Below are positions 52,927 through 63,500 of a DNA stretch of 64,000 nucleotides, piece by piece. Under the pieces are notes generated by a model. The model was given only the letters and a program-made list of their open reading frames with translations, did not search any database and had not been told where the DNA came from. The translations under genes were made by a program, and so were the position numbers. Numbering within the stretch: the stretch's first letter is position 1; the number at the start of each line of letters is the position of its first letter. Source of the stretch: PNNG01 sp046291695 (GTDB lineage: Bacteria; Bacteroidota; Bacteroidia; UBA7662); the NCBI GenBank assembly GCA_046291695.1, contig JBKBSO010000003.1, positions 1 to 64,000 on the forward strand, read 5' to 3'.

Positions 52927-53073
52927 ATGCGAAGTTAAGGGTGTTTGGTGAAAAGGTTGTTTAAAGCAATGGCTATTGCGTTTCGGATTTTTACAGCAAT
53001 GGCTCCTTATTTGCATTCTGCCTAACCCTATCTCTTATAGAAATGTTCAGTAAAAGCTCCTGTTTTAGTGCGT

Positions 53074-53628
53074 TTAGCTGCTTCTTTCCGCCCACTCTCG
53101 CCGCAATATTGCGAATTGCATTTCACTTCCCCATTTCCCTTTAAAGTATATGTTTTCTACAAAATGGCCTTCTTGCCTAAAGCCAACACTTTTTAATAAA
53201 TGGATGGAAGCGATATTGTCAGCATCTACTATCTCTACCACCCGATGTATTTTTTTCGTATCAAAAAGCAGATGTAAAATCCCAAGGAACACTTCCTTTC
53301 CAAATCCTTTTTGTTGTTCCAAATGTGAAATGGTTATTCCAATTTCGGCAATCCTTATATCATTTTGGTTAAGCTTAATTGCACAATCGCCAATAAGTTG
53401 TCCTGTCTCAATATTTTCGATTCCATATTGAATCCACTCACCTGCTTTACCAAATTGCTTTTTTGAGTTTTCTTCTATGAAGTTTTTGGCTTCTTGAACG
53501 CTCATAACATCAAAGCCTTGATATTTTGTCACTTCCGGTTTTGAACGATAAAGATGAAAGTCTGCTAAGTCTGAAAAATCGAGTGGCCGAATAATAAGTC
53601 GTGACGTATGTATATTTAATTCTTCCAT
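53074..53628 (-). CDS. GNAT-family N-acetyltransferase (RimJ/RimL type), probably acquired
   Basis: A 184-residue acetyltransferase that transfers acetyl from acetyl-CoA to an amine. Seen: TSRLIIRPLDFSDLADFHLY at the N-terminus, the acetyl-CoA-binding region LEQQKGFGKEVFLGILHLLF, and the C-terminal DADNIASIHLLKSVGFRQEG, a typical pattern of ribosomal-protein acetyltransferase-like enzymes. Substrate is unknown. The gene is clearly richer in A and T than those on either side, and its upstream spacer shares the palindrome core GCTAGCTA with the SEC-C gene's spacer, suggesting transfer. ATG 53628 is preferred over 53646. Confidence 0.82.
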   Translation of the reverse strand: MEELNIHTSRLIIRPLDFSDLADFHLYRSKPEVTKYQGFDVMSVQEAKNFIEENSKKQFGKAGEWIQYGIENIETGQLIGDCAIKLNQNDIRIAEIGITISHLEQQKGFGKEVFLGILHLLFDTKKIHRVVEIVDADNIASIHLLKSVGFRQEGHFVENIYFKGKWGSEMQFAILRREWAERSS

Positions 53629-53708
53629 TTCTAGACTTCTACCCATTTGTTTCTTTCAACATACAAAATCCCTTAAACCCAGCAGCTAGCTACATTCGCT
53701 TCTTTCTC

Positions 53709-54770
53709 TCAAACCTCCTGATACACAAAGGCGTTAATGTTCATACCTGCACCTACTGAAGCAAAGAGCACAATATCTCCGGTTTTCAACTCTTGGTTTT
53801 CGATCTTCCCTCGCCGAAGCAAATCATAGAGCGTAGGAACGGTCGCCACACTTGAATTACCCAGTTTATGAATACTCATCGGCATGACACCAGCAGGCGG
53901 CACTTGTCCGTAACGTTTAAAAAAACGATGAATAATGGCCTCATCCATTTTTTCATTGGCCTGATGGATAAGCACCTTTTTGACTTGCGCTATAGAAATA
54001 TTGCTCTGCTCAAGACATTGCTGCATGGCTTCGGGCACCCGGCTCACAGCAAATTCATAAATTTTTCGGCCATGCATTTTGATAAACCGGACCCCTTGGT
54101 CGAGCTTTTTATTAAAAGATGGGCCAAAAAAGAGAAAATAGGCTTCATCAGCCGTATAACTCAAACTAGCATGACCTAAAATCCCCCCTGTTCCTTCTGC
54201 TGCTTCTACAATGGCAGCACCTGCACCATCGCTGTAAATCATACTGTCACGATCATGTGGATCGAGAACACGCGAAAGCGTTTCCGCCCCAATCACCAGA
54301 CAGCGCTTGGCCATGCCGGCTTTGATAAATGCTTGAGCCTGTATTACGCCTTCTACCCAACCAGGACAACCAAACAATATATCGTAGGCTACACACCTTG
54401 GATTCTTGATGCCAAGGGCATGTTTAACCCGACTAGCCAAACTTGGAAGAATATCTGTTTGAATGGCGTCGGCCCTTACGTTGCCAAAATTATGTGCCAG
54501 GATCAGGTAATCTAAACCTTCAGGGTCAATGGCTGCATCTTCGATGGCGGCCTTAGCGGCTAATGTAGCTATATCAGATGTAAGTAAATGGCTATCGGCA
54601 TAACGCCTTTCCTCAATGCCAGTAATCTGTTGGAATTTTTGAGCAATTTCAGGGTTCGAAGCAGGGAAAGCATGGCCGTCTTCGGTTAAAAAATCGTGCC
54701 TGCCAAAATCCACATTACTTACAACCACTTCGGGGATGTAACATCCTGTTCCGGAAATAAAAATACGCAT
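53709..54770 (-). CDS. 3-oxoacyl-ACP synthase III (FabH-like)
   Basis: A 353-residue condensing enzyme with the complete FabH triad: Cys in FGCPGWVEGV (about 135), His in IHQANEKMDEAII (about 267) and Asn in LGNSSVATVPTL (about 304). Also seen: the SDGAGAAIVEA and ASVGAGMNINAFVY motifs. It starts fatty-acid or specialised polyketide chains by joining an acyl-CoA with malonyl-ACP. Bacteroidota carry several FabH copies; which one this is cannot be fixed here. No other fab gene is adjacent. Confidence 0.9.
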   Translation of the reverse strand: MRIFISGTGCYIPEVVVSNVDFGRHDFLTEDGHAFPASNPEIAQKFQQITGIEERRYADSHLLTSDIATLAAKAAIEDAAIDPEGLDYLILAHNFGNVRADAIQTDILPSLASRVKHALGIKNPRCVAYDILFGCPGWVEGVIQAQAFIKAGMAKRCLVIGAETLSRVLDPHDRDSMIYSDGAGAAIVEAAEGTGGILGHASLSYTADEAYFLFFGPSFNKKLDQGVRFIKMHGRKIYEFAVSRVPEAMQQCLEQSNISIAQVKKVLIHQANEKMDEAIIHRFFKRYGQVPPAGVMPMSIHKLGNSSVATVPTLYDLLRRGKIENQELKTGDIVLFASVGAGMNINAFVYQEV

Positions 54771-54843
54771 CGATAAGAAATTTACCCGAATATCGACACT
54801 ATCAGCAAACTACAAAAAAAAGTGCTTTTAAACGCAAAAATGG

Positions 54844-55455
54844 CTATCCGCGCAATTGGTAACGCATCCCCACGCTTAGCACATTGTTAAACTGCCCGGC
54901 TTGAAGCAAAGCAAAAAAGGGCACATAAGGACCACGCGGGTCAATAGATAGGATGCTGTACGAAAAGCGAGCGTATGCCCATAAATCGCTGCGAAGTTGG
55001 TAGGTTGTTCCCAAAATCAAGGCCGGTTCCCATACCTTAAACGCTTTATTGATTTCGAACAAACGGGGATCTCGAAAACTGTAATTTACTAAAAAATTCA
55101 ATCCTACTCCCCCATGAAAACCCCAAGAGTCTTTGTATCTGTAGTGCACCGTAAACGGTATGTCGATATAGTGTAAATTTAAACGTAACCAGGGGCCTTC
55201 ATCCAAGGTTTCGGCTGTAACCACACGCTGACTTCCCTTACCGCTGTAAGCCAGCTCCAGCTGCCAATACACCTTATCGGTTATATCACGCGACACATAT
55301 AAACCTGTATACAGGCCGGCTTTATGATAGCCTCCCAAACCATCACCATCCAATTGCGATCCGTTGATCCCACCCATTAGGCCTGCACGGAATTCTTGGG
55401 CAAATAAACTGCCACCGAATAATAAAAAAGGGATGACCCAAAGTTTCCGAATCAT
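54844..55455 (-). CDS. PorT-family outer-membrane beta-barrel protein
   Basis: A 203-residue outer-membrane protein with a signal peptide (residues 1-19, ending GSLFAQ) and the pattern of an eight-stranded barrel of the PorT/OMP_b-brl_2 type: FRAGLMGGINGSQLDGDG, GLYTGLYVSRDITDKVYWQL, ELAYSGKGSQ, LHYIDIPFTVHYRY, GGVGLNFLVNY, and the C-terminal strand VLSVGMRYQL. Such proteins occur in many copies per genome; only some take part in T9SS. It is 24 bases downstream of the DUF6508 gene on the same strand. Confidence 0.8.
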   Translation of the reverse strand: MIRKLWVIPFLLFGGSLFAQEFRAGLMGGINGSQLDGDGLGGYHKAGLYTGLYVSRDITDKVYWQLELAYSGKGSQRVVTAETLDEGPWLRLNLHYIDIPFTVHYRYKDSWGFHGGVGLNFLVNYSFRDPRLFEINKAFKVWEPALILGTTYQLRSDLWAYARFSYSILSIDPRGPYVPFFALLQAGQFNNVLSVGMRYQLRG

Positions 55456-55479
55456 CCCTAAAAATACTCATAAATTCGA

Positions 55480-55857
55480 CTATAGCAAGTCGATTAAACG
55501 CTTCACTGCCAATTGCAAATGTCCGGCATCAATCATTCTGGCCAAATGCCCGTTTTCCAACGCTTCATTTTTACTATGGGTGGTAAACAGTTTTCTCAAA
55601 GTTTCATAATCGGCCTTAGTCATTCCTTCGGGATTGGCCACCAATTCCTCTGCCTGCTTACCGTAAGCCAACCAGTCGAAATCATAAATAAAACCTGTCG
55701 CGCGCATCAGCTCGAGCATTTCATAGAGTAAATCATCGTAACGATACACTTCAATTTCTTCAAATTGCAGCTGTTCGTACCAGCTTGTTTTACTTCCTAA
55801 CTGCACAGCCATGGCACGAAGTTTACCCGACTCTGTAGATTTTAGCGCGAAACTCAT
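55480..55857 (-). CDS. DUF6508-like protein
   Basis: A 125-residue soluble protein. The pattern MRATGFIYDFDWLAYGKQAE followed by KADYETLRKLFTTHSKNEAL and NGHLARMIDAGHLQLAVKRL matches the DUF6508 family (a region with FDW, LRKLxTxHxRxDRFxxGHL). Function is unknown. It overlaps the DUF3467 gene by 4 bases (ATGA), so the two are probably translated together as part of the rpoBC-downstream transcript. Confidence 0.72.
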   Translation of the reverse strand: MSFALKSTESGKLRAMAVQLGSKTSWYEQLQFEEIEVYRYDDLLYEMLELMRATGFIYDFDWLAYGKQAEELVANPEGMTKADYETLRKLFTTHSKNEALENGHLARMIDAGHLQLAVKRLIDLL

Positions 55858-56168
55858 GCCTGTGCTGTAGGTCCCCCGAAATTCATAGGAATACCAGGGC
55901 GGTCGTTAATATCGATTTCGCCATGCACCTGTTCAAACTTGGCTACATTATCGGCCAATGCAGCCAGCAAACGCTTAGCATGATGTGGCGTAAGAATAAT
56001 ACGCGATTTTACGCGCGCTTTTGGAATACCAGGCATCATACGCACAAAGTCAACCACAAATTCTGCATTTGAATGGGTAATGATGGCCAGGTTGCTGTAA
56101 ACACCGTCGGCGACTTCCTCGCCAAGCTCAATGTTGATCTGATTGGGATCTTGATTTTCGTTATTCAT
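55854..56168 (-). CDS. DUF3467 family protein
   Basis: A 104-residue protein of the DUF3467 family: INIELGEEVADGVYSNLAII, AEFVVDFVRMMPGIPKARVK and SRIILTPHHAKRLLAALADN are the family's conserved segments. It is a small beta protein of unknown function usually found just downstream of rpoC in Bacteroidota, as here. ATG 56168 is chosen because homology begins at MNNENQDPN; the longer frame to 56228 is not. The start lies 67 bases from the rpoC stop, across a hairpin. Confidence 0.85.
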   Translation of the reverse strand: MNNENQDPNQINIELGEEVADGVYSNLAIITHSNAEFVVDFVRMMPGIPKARVKSRIILTPHHAKRLLAALADNVAKFEQVHGEIDINDRPGIPMNFGGPTAQA

Positions 56169-56185
56169 ACCGTAAAAATAGCAGA

Positions 56186-56214
56186 AAAGGGAGTACGGCG
56201 TACCGACTCCCTTT
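56186..56214 (-). terminator. Hairpin between rpoC and the DUF3467 gene
   Basis: AAAGGGAGT / ACTCCCTTT (56186-56194 and 56206-56214), a 9-bp stem with an 11-base loop, followed on the minus strand by TCTGCTATTTTT. It may terminate or attenuate the rpoBC transcript before DUF3467. Confidence 0.6.
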
Positions 56215-56235
56215 CCACAATCAAACACTATCTGA

Positions 56236-59200
56236 TTATATCTCGTCTTCCTCAGCAGCCGATTTCGAAGCCATCAGCTTCTCATACTCTTCGCGTGAGC
56301 CTACGATCATTTTTTCATAGTGACGCAGACCTGTACCCGCAGGGATCAGGTGCCCTACAATCACATTCTCTTTCAGACCAGCCAAATCATCGATTTTACC
56401 TGCAATCGCAGCTTCATTCAACACCTTGGTGGTTTCCTGGAAGGAGGCAGCCGAAATAAAGCTGCGGGTTCCAAGCGACGCTTTGGTAATACCTTGTAAC
56501 ATGCTCTGAGAAGTGGCCGGCATGGCCTTTTCAAATTGCACTGGCTTCAGGTCCTTCCGTTTGAGCATCGAATTCTCATCGCGCAACTTACGCAACGAAA
56601 CCAATTGCCCCAAGCGCATATTGCTCGAATCTCCGGAATCGGTTACAATCATCTTGTCGTAAATCCAGTCGTTCATTTCCATGAACTCCAGCTTATCTAC
56701 AACCTCCTGCTCCAGGAATGTGGTATTACCCGGATCTATGATCACAACCTTCTGCATCATCTGACGAACAATCACCTCAAAGTGCTTGTCGTTGATTTTC
56801 ACACCTTGCAAGCGGTACACTTCCTGGATATTGTTTACCAGGTATTCTTGTACTGCACCCGGACCTTTGATCGACAAAATAGCTGCCGGGGTGATGGCTC
56901 CATCCGAAAGTGGGTCTCCTGCCTTCACAAAGTCACCATCCTGAACCAGGATGTGCTTGCTCAATGGCACCAGGTACTTCTTAATCTGACCATCGCGCGA
57001 CTCTACCTGAATTTCGCGGTTACCACGCTTAACACCTCCAAAGCTAGTAACACCATCAATCTCCGATACTACCGCTGGATTGGATGGGTTACGCGCTTCA
57101 AAAAGCTCCGTTACACGAGGTAGACCCCCCGTAATGTCACGGGTTTTGGTAGTAGAACGCGGGATTTTCGCAATAACCTGGCCTGGAATAATCGCCTCTT
57201 TCTGGTCAACCGAAATGTGTGCACCTACGGGTAAGTTGTAAGTACGCAGGTTGTCGCCTTTTGCAGTTACAATACGAATGGCGGGGTTACGGGTCTTATC
57301 CTTAGTTTCGATAATTACCTTTTCTTTGTGACCAGTTTGTTCGTCCGATTCTTCGCGATAGGTCATGCCTTCAACAATGTGCTCAAAGTCGGCCTTACCT
57401 TCAAACTCGGAAATAATTACCGCGTTGTAAGGGTCCCATACGCAAATCTTATCGCCTTTAGCAATTTTATCGCCCGGCTTCACGCTCAACACCGCCCCAT
57501 AAGGCAATACGTTGGTCATAAGTGCCTGTTGCGTTTCCGGATGTACAATTTTGATTTCACCCGAGCGTGATACAACCACTTCAACGGTTTTTTCACCACC
57601 CTTGTACTTCACGGTACGCACCTCGTCAAACTCCACTATACCGTCGAACTTGGCTTGTAATTGTGACTCAGTAGCCACGTTCCCGGCAACACCACCCACG
57701 TGGAAGGTACGCAGGGTAAGCTGTGTACCCGGCTCTCCAATCGACTGTGCAGCAATAACACCCACCGATTCACCCATTTGTACCATTTTATTGGTAGCCA
57801 GGTTACGGCCATAGCATTTGGCACAAACACCAATCTTCGATTCGCAGGTAAGTACAGAGCGAATTTCAACCGAATCAACCGGTGAAGCATCAATGGCCTC
57901 GGCCACATCTTCGGTAATTTCTTCACCTGCACCAATAATCAACTCCTTGGTAAGTGGATTGTATAAATCGTTCAGAATTACACGACCAACAATACGCTCA
58001 TATAAGGATTCTACAATGTCCTCATTGTCTTTCAACGCACTGGTTTCAATACCGCGAAGGGTACCGCAATCGGGCTCCGAAATCACCACATCCTGGGCCA
58101 CGTCGTGCAAACGACGAGTCAGGTAACCAGCATCAGCCGTTTTCAAGGCCGTATCCGCCAAACCCTTACGGGCACCGTGCGTGGAGATAAAGTATTCAAG
58201 TACCGACAATCCTTCTTTAAAGTTCGAAAGAATTGGGTTTTCAATAATTTCGCCTGCACCACCGCTCTTTTGCGGCTTGGCCATCAAACCACGCATACCT
58301 CCGAGCTGTCGAATCTGCTCTTTGGAACCACGCGCACCTGAATCGAGCATCATGTATACCGAATTAAAACCCTGCTTGTCGGCAGCAATTTCACGCATCA
58401 ACGTATCGGTAATACGACTGTTAATACGCGTCCAAATGTCAATCACCTGATTATAACGTTCGTTATTGGTGATGAAACCCATATTGTAGTTGTTGGTTAC
58501 TTCCAACACCTCTTTTTGAGCCTCTTCCAACAAAGTGATTTTGTTGGCAGGTATCATAACGTCGTTCAGGTTAAACGAAAGACCGCCTTGGAAGGCCATG
58601 CCAAAACCGAGATTTTTGATCTCGTCCAGGAATTTCGCCGTAATGGGCAAGTTCGTATGACGCACAATTGTACCAATCAACTCACGCAGGCTCTTCTTCG
58701 TAAGTAGTTCATTAATGAATCCTACTTCCTCAGGAACTACCTGGTTAAAGATGATCCGACCCACTGTAGTGTCGATCAATTTATGCGCTAACTCGCCATC
58801 TTTGCTGCGCACCTTCGTGCGTACCTTCACCCAGGCATGCAAAGCAACGCGTCCCTCATTAAAGGCAATAATCGCTTCTTCAGCTGAATAAAAGCTAAGG
58901 CCCTCGCCTTTTACTTTTACTTCTTCGGTGCTCTTACGTCCTTTGGTAATGTAATACAAACCGAGTACCATGTCCTGTGAAGGAACGGTAATGGGCGAAC
59001 CGTTGGCCGGGTTGAGGATGTTGTGCGACGACAACATCAACATCTGTGCCTCCAGTACTGCAGCATGACCCAGCGGTACGTGTACCGCCATCTGGTCACC
59101 GTCGAAGTCGGCGTTGAAGGCCGTACATACCAACGGGTGCAACTGAATGGCCTTGCCCTCAATCATTTTGGGCTGGAACGCCTGAATACCTAAGCGGTGG

Positions 59201-60528
59201 AGTGTTGGGGCACGGTTCAGAAGCACCGGATGGCCCTTCATCACGTTTTCCAAGATATCCCAAACCACCGGGTCTTTACGGTCAACAATCTTTTTCGCAG
59301 ATTTCACCGTTTTTACAATACCACGTTCAATCATCTTTCGGATGATGAATGGCTTGTAAAGCTCGGCAGCCATGTCCTTCGGCAAACCACACTCGTGCAG
59401 TTTAAGCTCAGGGCCCACTACAATTACCGAACGACCTGAATAGTCAACACGTTTACCTAATAAATTCTGACGGAAACGGCCTTGCTTACCCTTGAGCATA
59501 TCGCTCAACGACTTCAGGGCACGGTTACCATCGGCCTTCACCGCATTCACCTTACGGCTATTGTCAAATAATGAGTCGACCGACTCCTGCAACATGCGCT
59601 TTTCGTTACGCAAAATCACATCTGGCGCCTTGATTTCAATCAATCGCTTCAATCGATTATTCCGAATGATTACACGACGATACAAATCGTTCAGGTCAGA
59701 AGTTGCGAAACGACCGCCCTCCAATGGAACTAACGGACGCAACTCAGGTGGAATAACCGGCACCATCTTCACAATCATCCACTCCGGACGGTTCACCATG
59801 TGCATGTTAGCCGAACGGAAAGCCTCCACAATCTTCAAGCGCTTGAGCGCTTCGCTCTTACGCTGCTGTGAAGTTTCGGTGGCTGCCTGGTGACGGAGCT
59901 GATAGGAAAGCTCATCCAGATCAATACGCGCCAACAATTCATGCAAAGCATCGGCACCCATTTTCGCAATAAACTTCGATGGATCCGTATCTTCGAGGTA
60001 CTGGTTTTCGCGAGGCAAAGAATCTAGGATATCCAAATACTCTTCCTCAGTTAGGAAGTCCATTTTACGGATACCATCTGCTTCTTTCAAACCTGGCTGA
60101 ATCACCACATAACGCTCGTAGTAAATAATGGCATCAAGCTTTTTGGTAGGCAAACCGAGCAAATAACCAATCTTGTTGGGTAATGAACGGAAATACCAAA
60201 TGTGCGCTACAGGCACCACCAACTTGATGTGGCCCATACGCTCGCGGCGTACCTTCTTCTCGGTTACCTCTACTCCACAACGGTCGCACACAATACCTTT
60301 GTAACGGATACGCTTGTATTTGCCGCAGTGACATTCATAGTCCTTAACCGGACCAAAAATGCGCTCACAAAACAAACCACCCATCTCCGGCTTATAGGTC
60401 CGGTAGTTGATGGTTTCCGGCTTGGTTACTTCACCATATGAACGATCGAGGATGGTTTCCGGCGAAGCCAAACCAATCCTGATTTTGGTGAAGTTGCTTT
60501 TGATTTTGAACTCTTTCTTAAATGACAT
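56236..60528 (-). CDS. rpoC: RNA polymerase beta' subunit
   Basis: A 1430-residue beta' subunit, one half of the polymerase active site. Seen: the N-terminal zinc ribbon (CHCGKYKRIRYKGIVCDRCG), the catalytic NADFDGDQMAVHVP with three aspartates near residue 470, the bridge-helix and trigger-loop region, a second zinc site CESKIGVCAKCYGRN near 897, and a Bacteroidota-style C-terminus rich in Asp/Glu (AAEEDEI). It begins 13 bases after the rpoB stop, in one operon with it, and is full length. Confidence 0.98.
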   Translation of the reverse strand: MSFKKEFKIKSNFTKIRIGLASPETILDRSYGEVTKPETINYRTYKPEMGGLFCERIFGPVKDYECHCGKYKRIRYKGIVCDRCGVEVTEKKVRRERMGHIKLVVPVAHIWYFRSLPNKIGYLLGLPTKKLDAIIYYERYVVIQPGLKEADGIRKMDFLTEEEYLDILDSLPRENQYLEDTDPSKFIAKMGADALHELLARIDLDELSYQLRHQAATETSQQRKSEALKRLKIVEAFRSANMHMVNRPEWMIVKMVPVIPPELRPLVPLEGGRFATSDLNDLYRRVIIRNNRLKRLIEIKAPDVILRNEKRMLQESVDSLFDNSRKVNAVKADGNRALKSLSDMLKGKQGRFRQNLLGKRVDYSGRSVIVVGPELKLHECGLPKDMAAELYKPFIIRKMIERGIVKTVKSAKKIVDRKDPVVWDILENVMKGHPVLLNRAPTLHRLGIQAFQPKMIEGKAIQLHPLVCTAFNADFDGDQMAVHVPLGHAAVLEAQMLMLSSHNILNPANGSPITVPSQDMVLGLYYITKGRKSTEEVKVKGEGLSFYSAEEAIIAFNEGRVALHAWVKVRTKVRSKDGELAHKLIDTTVGRIIFNQVVPEEVGFINELLTKKSLRELIGTIVRHTNLPITAKFLDEIKNLGFGMAFQGGLSFNLNDVMIPANKITLLEEAQKEVLEVTNNYNMGFITNNERYNQVIDIWTRINSRITDTLMREIAADKQGFNSVYMMLDSGARGSKEQIRQLGGMRGLMAKPQKSGGAGEIIENPILSNFKEGLSVLEYFISTHGARKGLADTALKTADAGYLTRRLHDVAQDVVISEPDCGTLRGIETSALKDNEDIVESLYERIVGRVILNDLYNPLTKELIIGAGEEITEDVAEAIDASPVDSVEIRSVLTCESKIGVCAKCYGRNLATNKMVQMGESVGVIAAQSIGEPGTQLTLRTFHVGGVAGNVATESQLQAKFDGIVEFDEVRTVKYKGGEKTVEVVVSRSGEIKIVHPETQQALMTNVLPYGAVLSVKPGDKIAKGDKICVWDPYNAVIISEFEGKADFEHIVEGMTYREESDEQTGHKEKVIIETKDKTRNPAIRIVTAKGDNLRTYNLPVGAHISVDQKEAIIPGQVIAKIPRSTTKTRDITGGLPRVTELFEARNPSNPAVVSEIDGVTSFGGVKRGNREIQVESRDGQIKKYLVPLSKHILVQDGDFVKAGDPLSDGAITPAAILSIKGPGAVQEYLVNNIQEVYRLQGVKINDKHFEVIVRQMMQKVVIIDPGNTTFLEQEVVDKLEFMEMNDWIYDKMIVTDSGDSSNMRLGQLVSLRKLRDENSMLKRKDLKPVQFEKAMPATSQSMLQGITKASLGTRSFISAASFQETTKVLNEAAIAGKIDDLAGLKENVIVGHLIPAGTGLRHYEKMIVGSREEYEKLMASKSAAEEDEI

Positions 60529-60541
60529 GAGCGTTCTCCAC

Positions 60542-63500
60542 TTAGTCTAATGAAACTTCTAAACACAATCCACGCAATTCGTGCAGCAATACGTTGAACG
60601 ATTCAGGGATACCCGGCATAGGCAGGTTATCGCCTTTCACAATCGCCTCATAAGTCTTGGCACGCCCTACAATATCGTCGGACTTCACCGTCAGAATTTC
60701 CTGCAAGATATTGGCAGCACCAAAGGCCTCAAGTGCCCATACTTCCATCTCACCAAAACGCTGACCGCCAAACTGAGCCTTACCACCCAACGGCTGCTGG
60801 GTAATGAGCGAGTATGGCCCGATGGAACGCGCGTGCATTTTATCGTCAACCATATGACCCAACTTCAGCATGTAAATCACGCCTACCGTGGTCTTCTGGT
60901 CGAACGGACGACCGGTTTGGCCATCATATAACTGCGCACCACCCAGCTCCGGAATACCGGCCTCAATGGTGTAATCACGCACTTCATCATAGCTGGCACC
61001 GTCGAATATAGGAGTGGCAAACTTAACCCCCAATTCCATACCAGCCCAAGCCAATACCGATTCATAAATCTGACCCAGGTTCATCCGCGAAGGTACACCC
61101 AAAGGATTGAGCACAATGTCAACCGGAGTTCCATCGGCCAGGAATGGCATATCCTCGTCGCGTACAATACGAGCTACAATACCCTTGTTACCGTGACGTC
61201 CAGCCATCTTATCGCCCACTCTGAGCTTACGCTTCTGTCCAACGTATACCTTGGCCAGCTGAAGAATGCCCGAAGGCAGTTCGTCGCCCACCTGAATCGC
61301 AAATTTCTTGCGCTTGGCATCACCCATCAACTCCGAAAGTTTGATTTGATAATTCTTGAGCATGGTTTTAATCAGCTCATTCTTATCCTTATCAACGATC
61401 CAGCCATCAGGATTAACAACATTATAATCAAGATCAGAAAGCACCTTACGCGTAAATTTCACGCCTTTGGCAATGATTTCCTCTTTATAGGTATTGTTTA
61501 CACCTTGGGAAACTTTGCCTTCTACCAAACTCAACAGCTTATCGATGAGTAGGTTTTTAAGGGCTTCAGCCTCGCGGTTAAATTCAGCATCGATTTTTTC
61601 AACCAATACTTTTTCTTCCTGCTTGGCCAGTTTGTCTTTCTTAACCCGTGAAAAAAGCTTTTTATCGATAACCACACCCGTCATCGATGGCGGTACACGC
61701 AAGGATGCATCCTTAACATCTCCAGCCTTATCACCAAAAATAGCACGCAGTAATTTCTCTTCTGGTGAAGGATCACTTTCGCCCTTTGGGGTGATTTTAC
61801 CAATGAGGATATCTCCTTCGCGAACATGTGCACCCACACGGATTACACCATGCTCGTCGAGATCCTTAGTGGCTTCTTCACTCACATTCGGTATATCCGA
61901 AGTTAGCTCTTCTTCACCACGCTTGGTGTCGCGCACCTGCAATTCAAATTCTTCAATATGAATCGAAGTGTACCAATCCTCGCGTACCACACGCTCCGAA
62001 ATCACGATGGCATCTTCAAAGTTGTAACCCTGCCATGGCATAAACGCCACTTTCAAGTTCCTTCCAAGTGCCAATTCACCTTTTTGAGTAGCGTAACCCT
62101 CTACCAAAATATCACCCTTTTTCACCTGCTGGCCTTTCACCACCATCGGCTTGTGGTTGATACATGTATACTGGTTCGTTTTTCTGAACTTGGTGAGATT
62201 ATACGTCTTGGTGTCGCCCTCGAAGCTAATCAAACGATCATCTTCATTACGGTTGTAACGAACAGTAATCTGACGAGCATCAACAAACTCAACCACACCA
62301 TCTCCTTCGGCAGTAAGTAAAGCACGCGAATCGCGGGCAATACGTCCTTCCAAACCTGTACCTACAATCGGCGCCTGTGGGCGCAACAGTGGCACAGCCT
62401 GACGTTGCATGTTCGAACCCATCAAGGCACGGTTAGCATCGTCGTGCTCCAAAAACGGAATTAATGATGCCGCAATACCTACAATCTGGTTCGGCGCAAC
62501 GTCCATGAACTGAACCTGTTCAGGAGCTACAATTGGGAAATCACCCTGCAAACGACACTTAACCAAGTCGCGCACAAAATTACCCTGCTTGTCGAGCGGT
62601 GCATTCGCCTGGGCAATCACACGCTCATCCTCATCTTCGGCACTTAGGAATATGACGTTCTTTTCAACTTCAACACGACCAGCATCTACGGTACGATATG
62701 GGGTTTCGATGAAACCCATACTGTTGATTTTGGCGTGTACGCAAAGTGATGAAATCAAACCAATATTCGGACCTTCCGGCGTTTCGATAGTACACAACCG
62801 ACCATAGTGGGTGTAGTGAACGTCACGAACCTCAAAGCCGGCACGCTCACGCGAAAGACCTCCGGGTCCGAGTGCCGACAAGCGACGCTTGTGCGTAATC
62901 TCAGCCAACGGATTGGTTTGGTCCATAAACTGACTCAACTGATTGGTTCCGAAGAAACTATTTATAACCGAACTCAGGGTACGGGCATTAATCAAATCAG
63001 TTGGCGTAAATACTTCATTGTCGCGAATGTTCATCCGTTCACGAATGGTACGCGCCATACGGGCTAAACCTACACCAAATTGGGCATACAACTGCTCACC
63101 AACGGTACGTACACGACGGTTAGAGAGGTGGTCGATATCGTCCACATCCGCTTTCGAATTCGACAACTGGATGAGGTACTTAACAATGGCAATGATGTCT
63201 TCTTTAGTCAAAACGCGTACATCAGAGCTGGTGGTCATGCCCAGCTTACGATTAATACGGTAACGACCTACTTCGCCCAAATCGTAACGCTTATCCGAGA
63301 AGAACAGCTTTTCGATGATCTGACGTGCCGACTCTTCGTCTGGTGGTTCTGCATTACGCAGTTGGCGATAGATATGCTCCAGGGCTTCCTTTTCTGAGTT
63401 GGAAGTGTCTTTCTGAAGCGTATTGTAAATGATTGAGTAATCGCCATGGAGGTTTTCATCCTTGTGCAGGATAATAGACTTCACACCGGCATCCACAATC

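Noticed and set aside
56536..57123. Plus-strand frame of 195 residues inside rpoC
   Set aside because: It is antisense to a fully conserved rpoC segment and has no homology.
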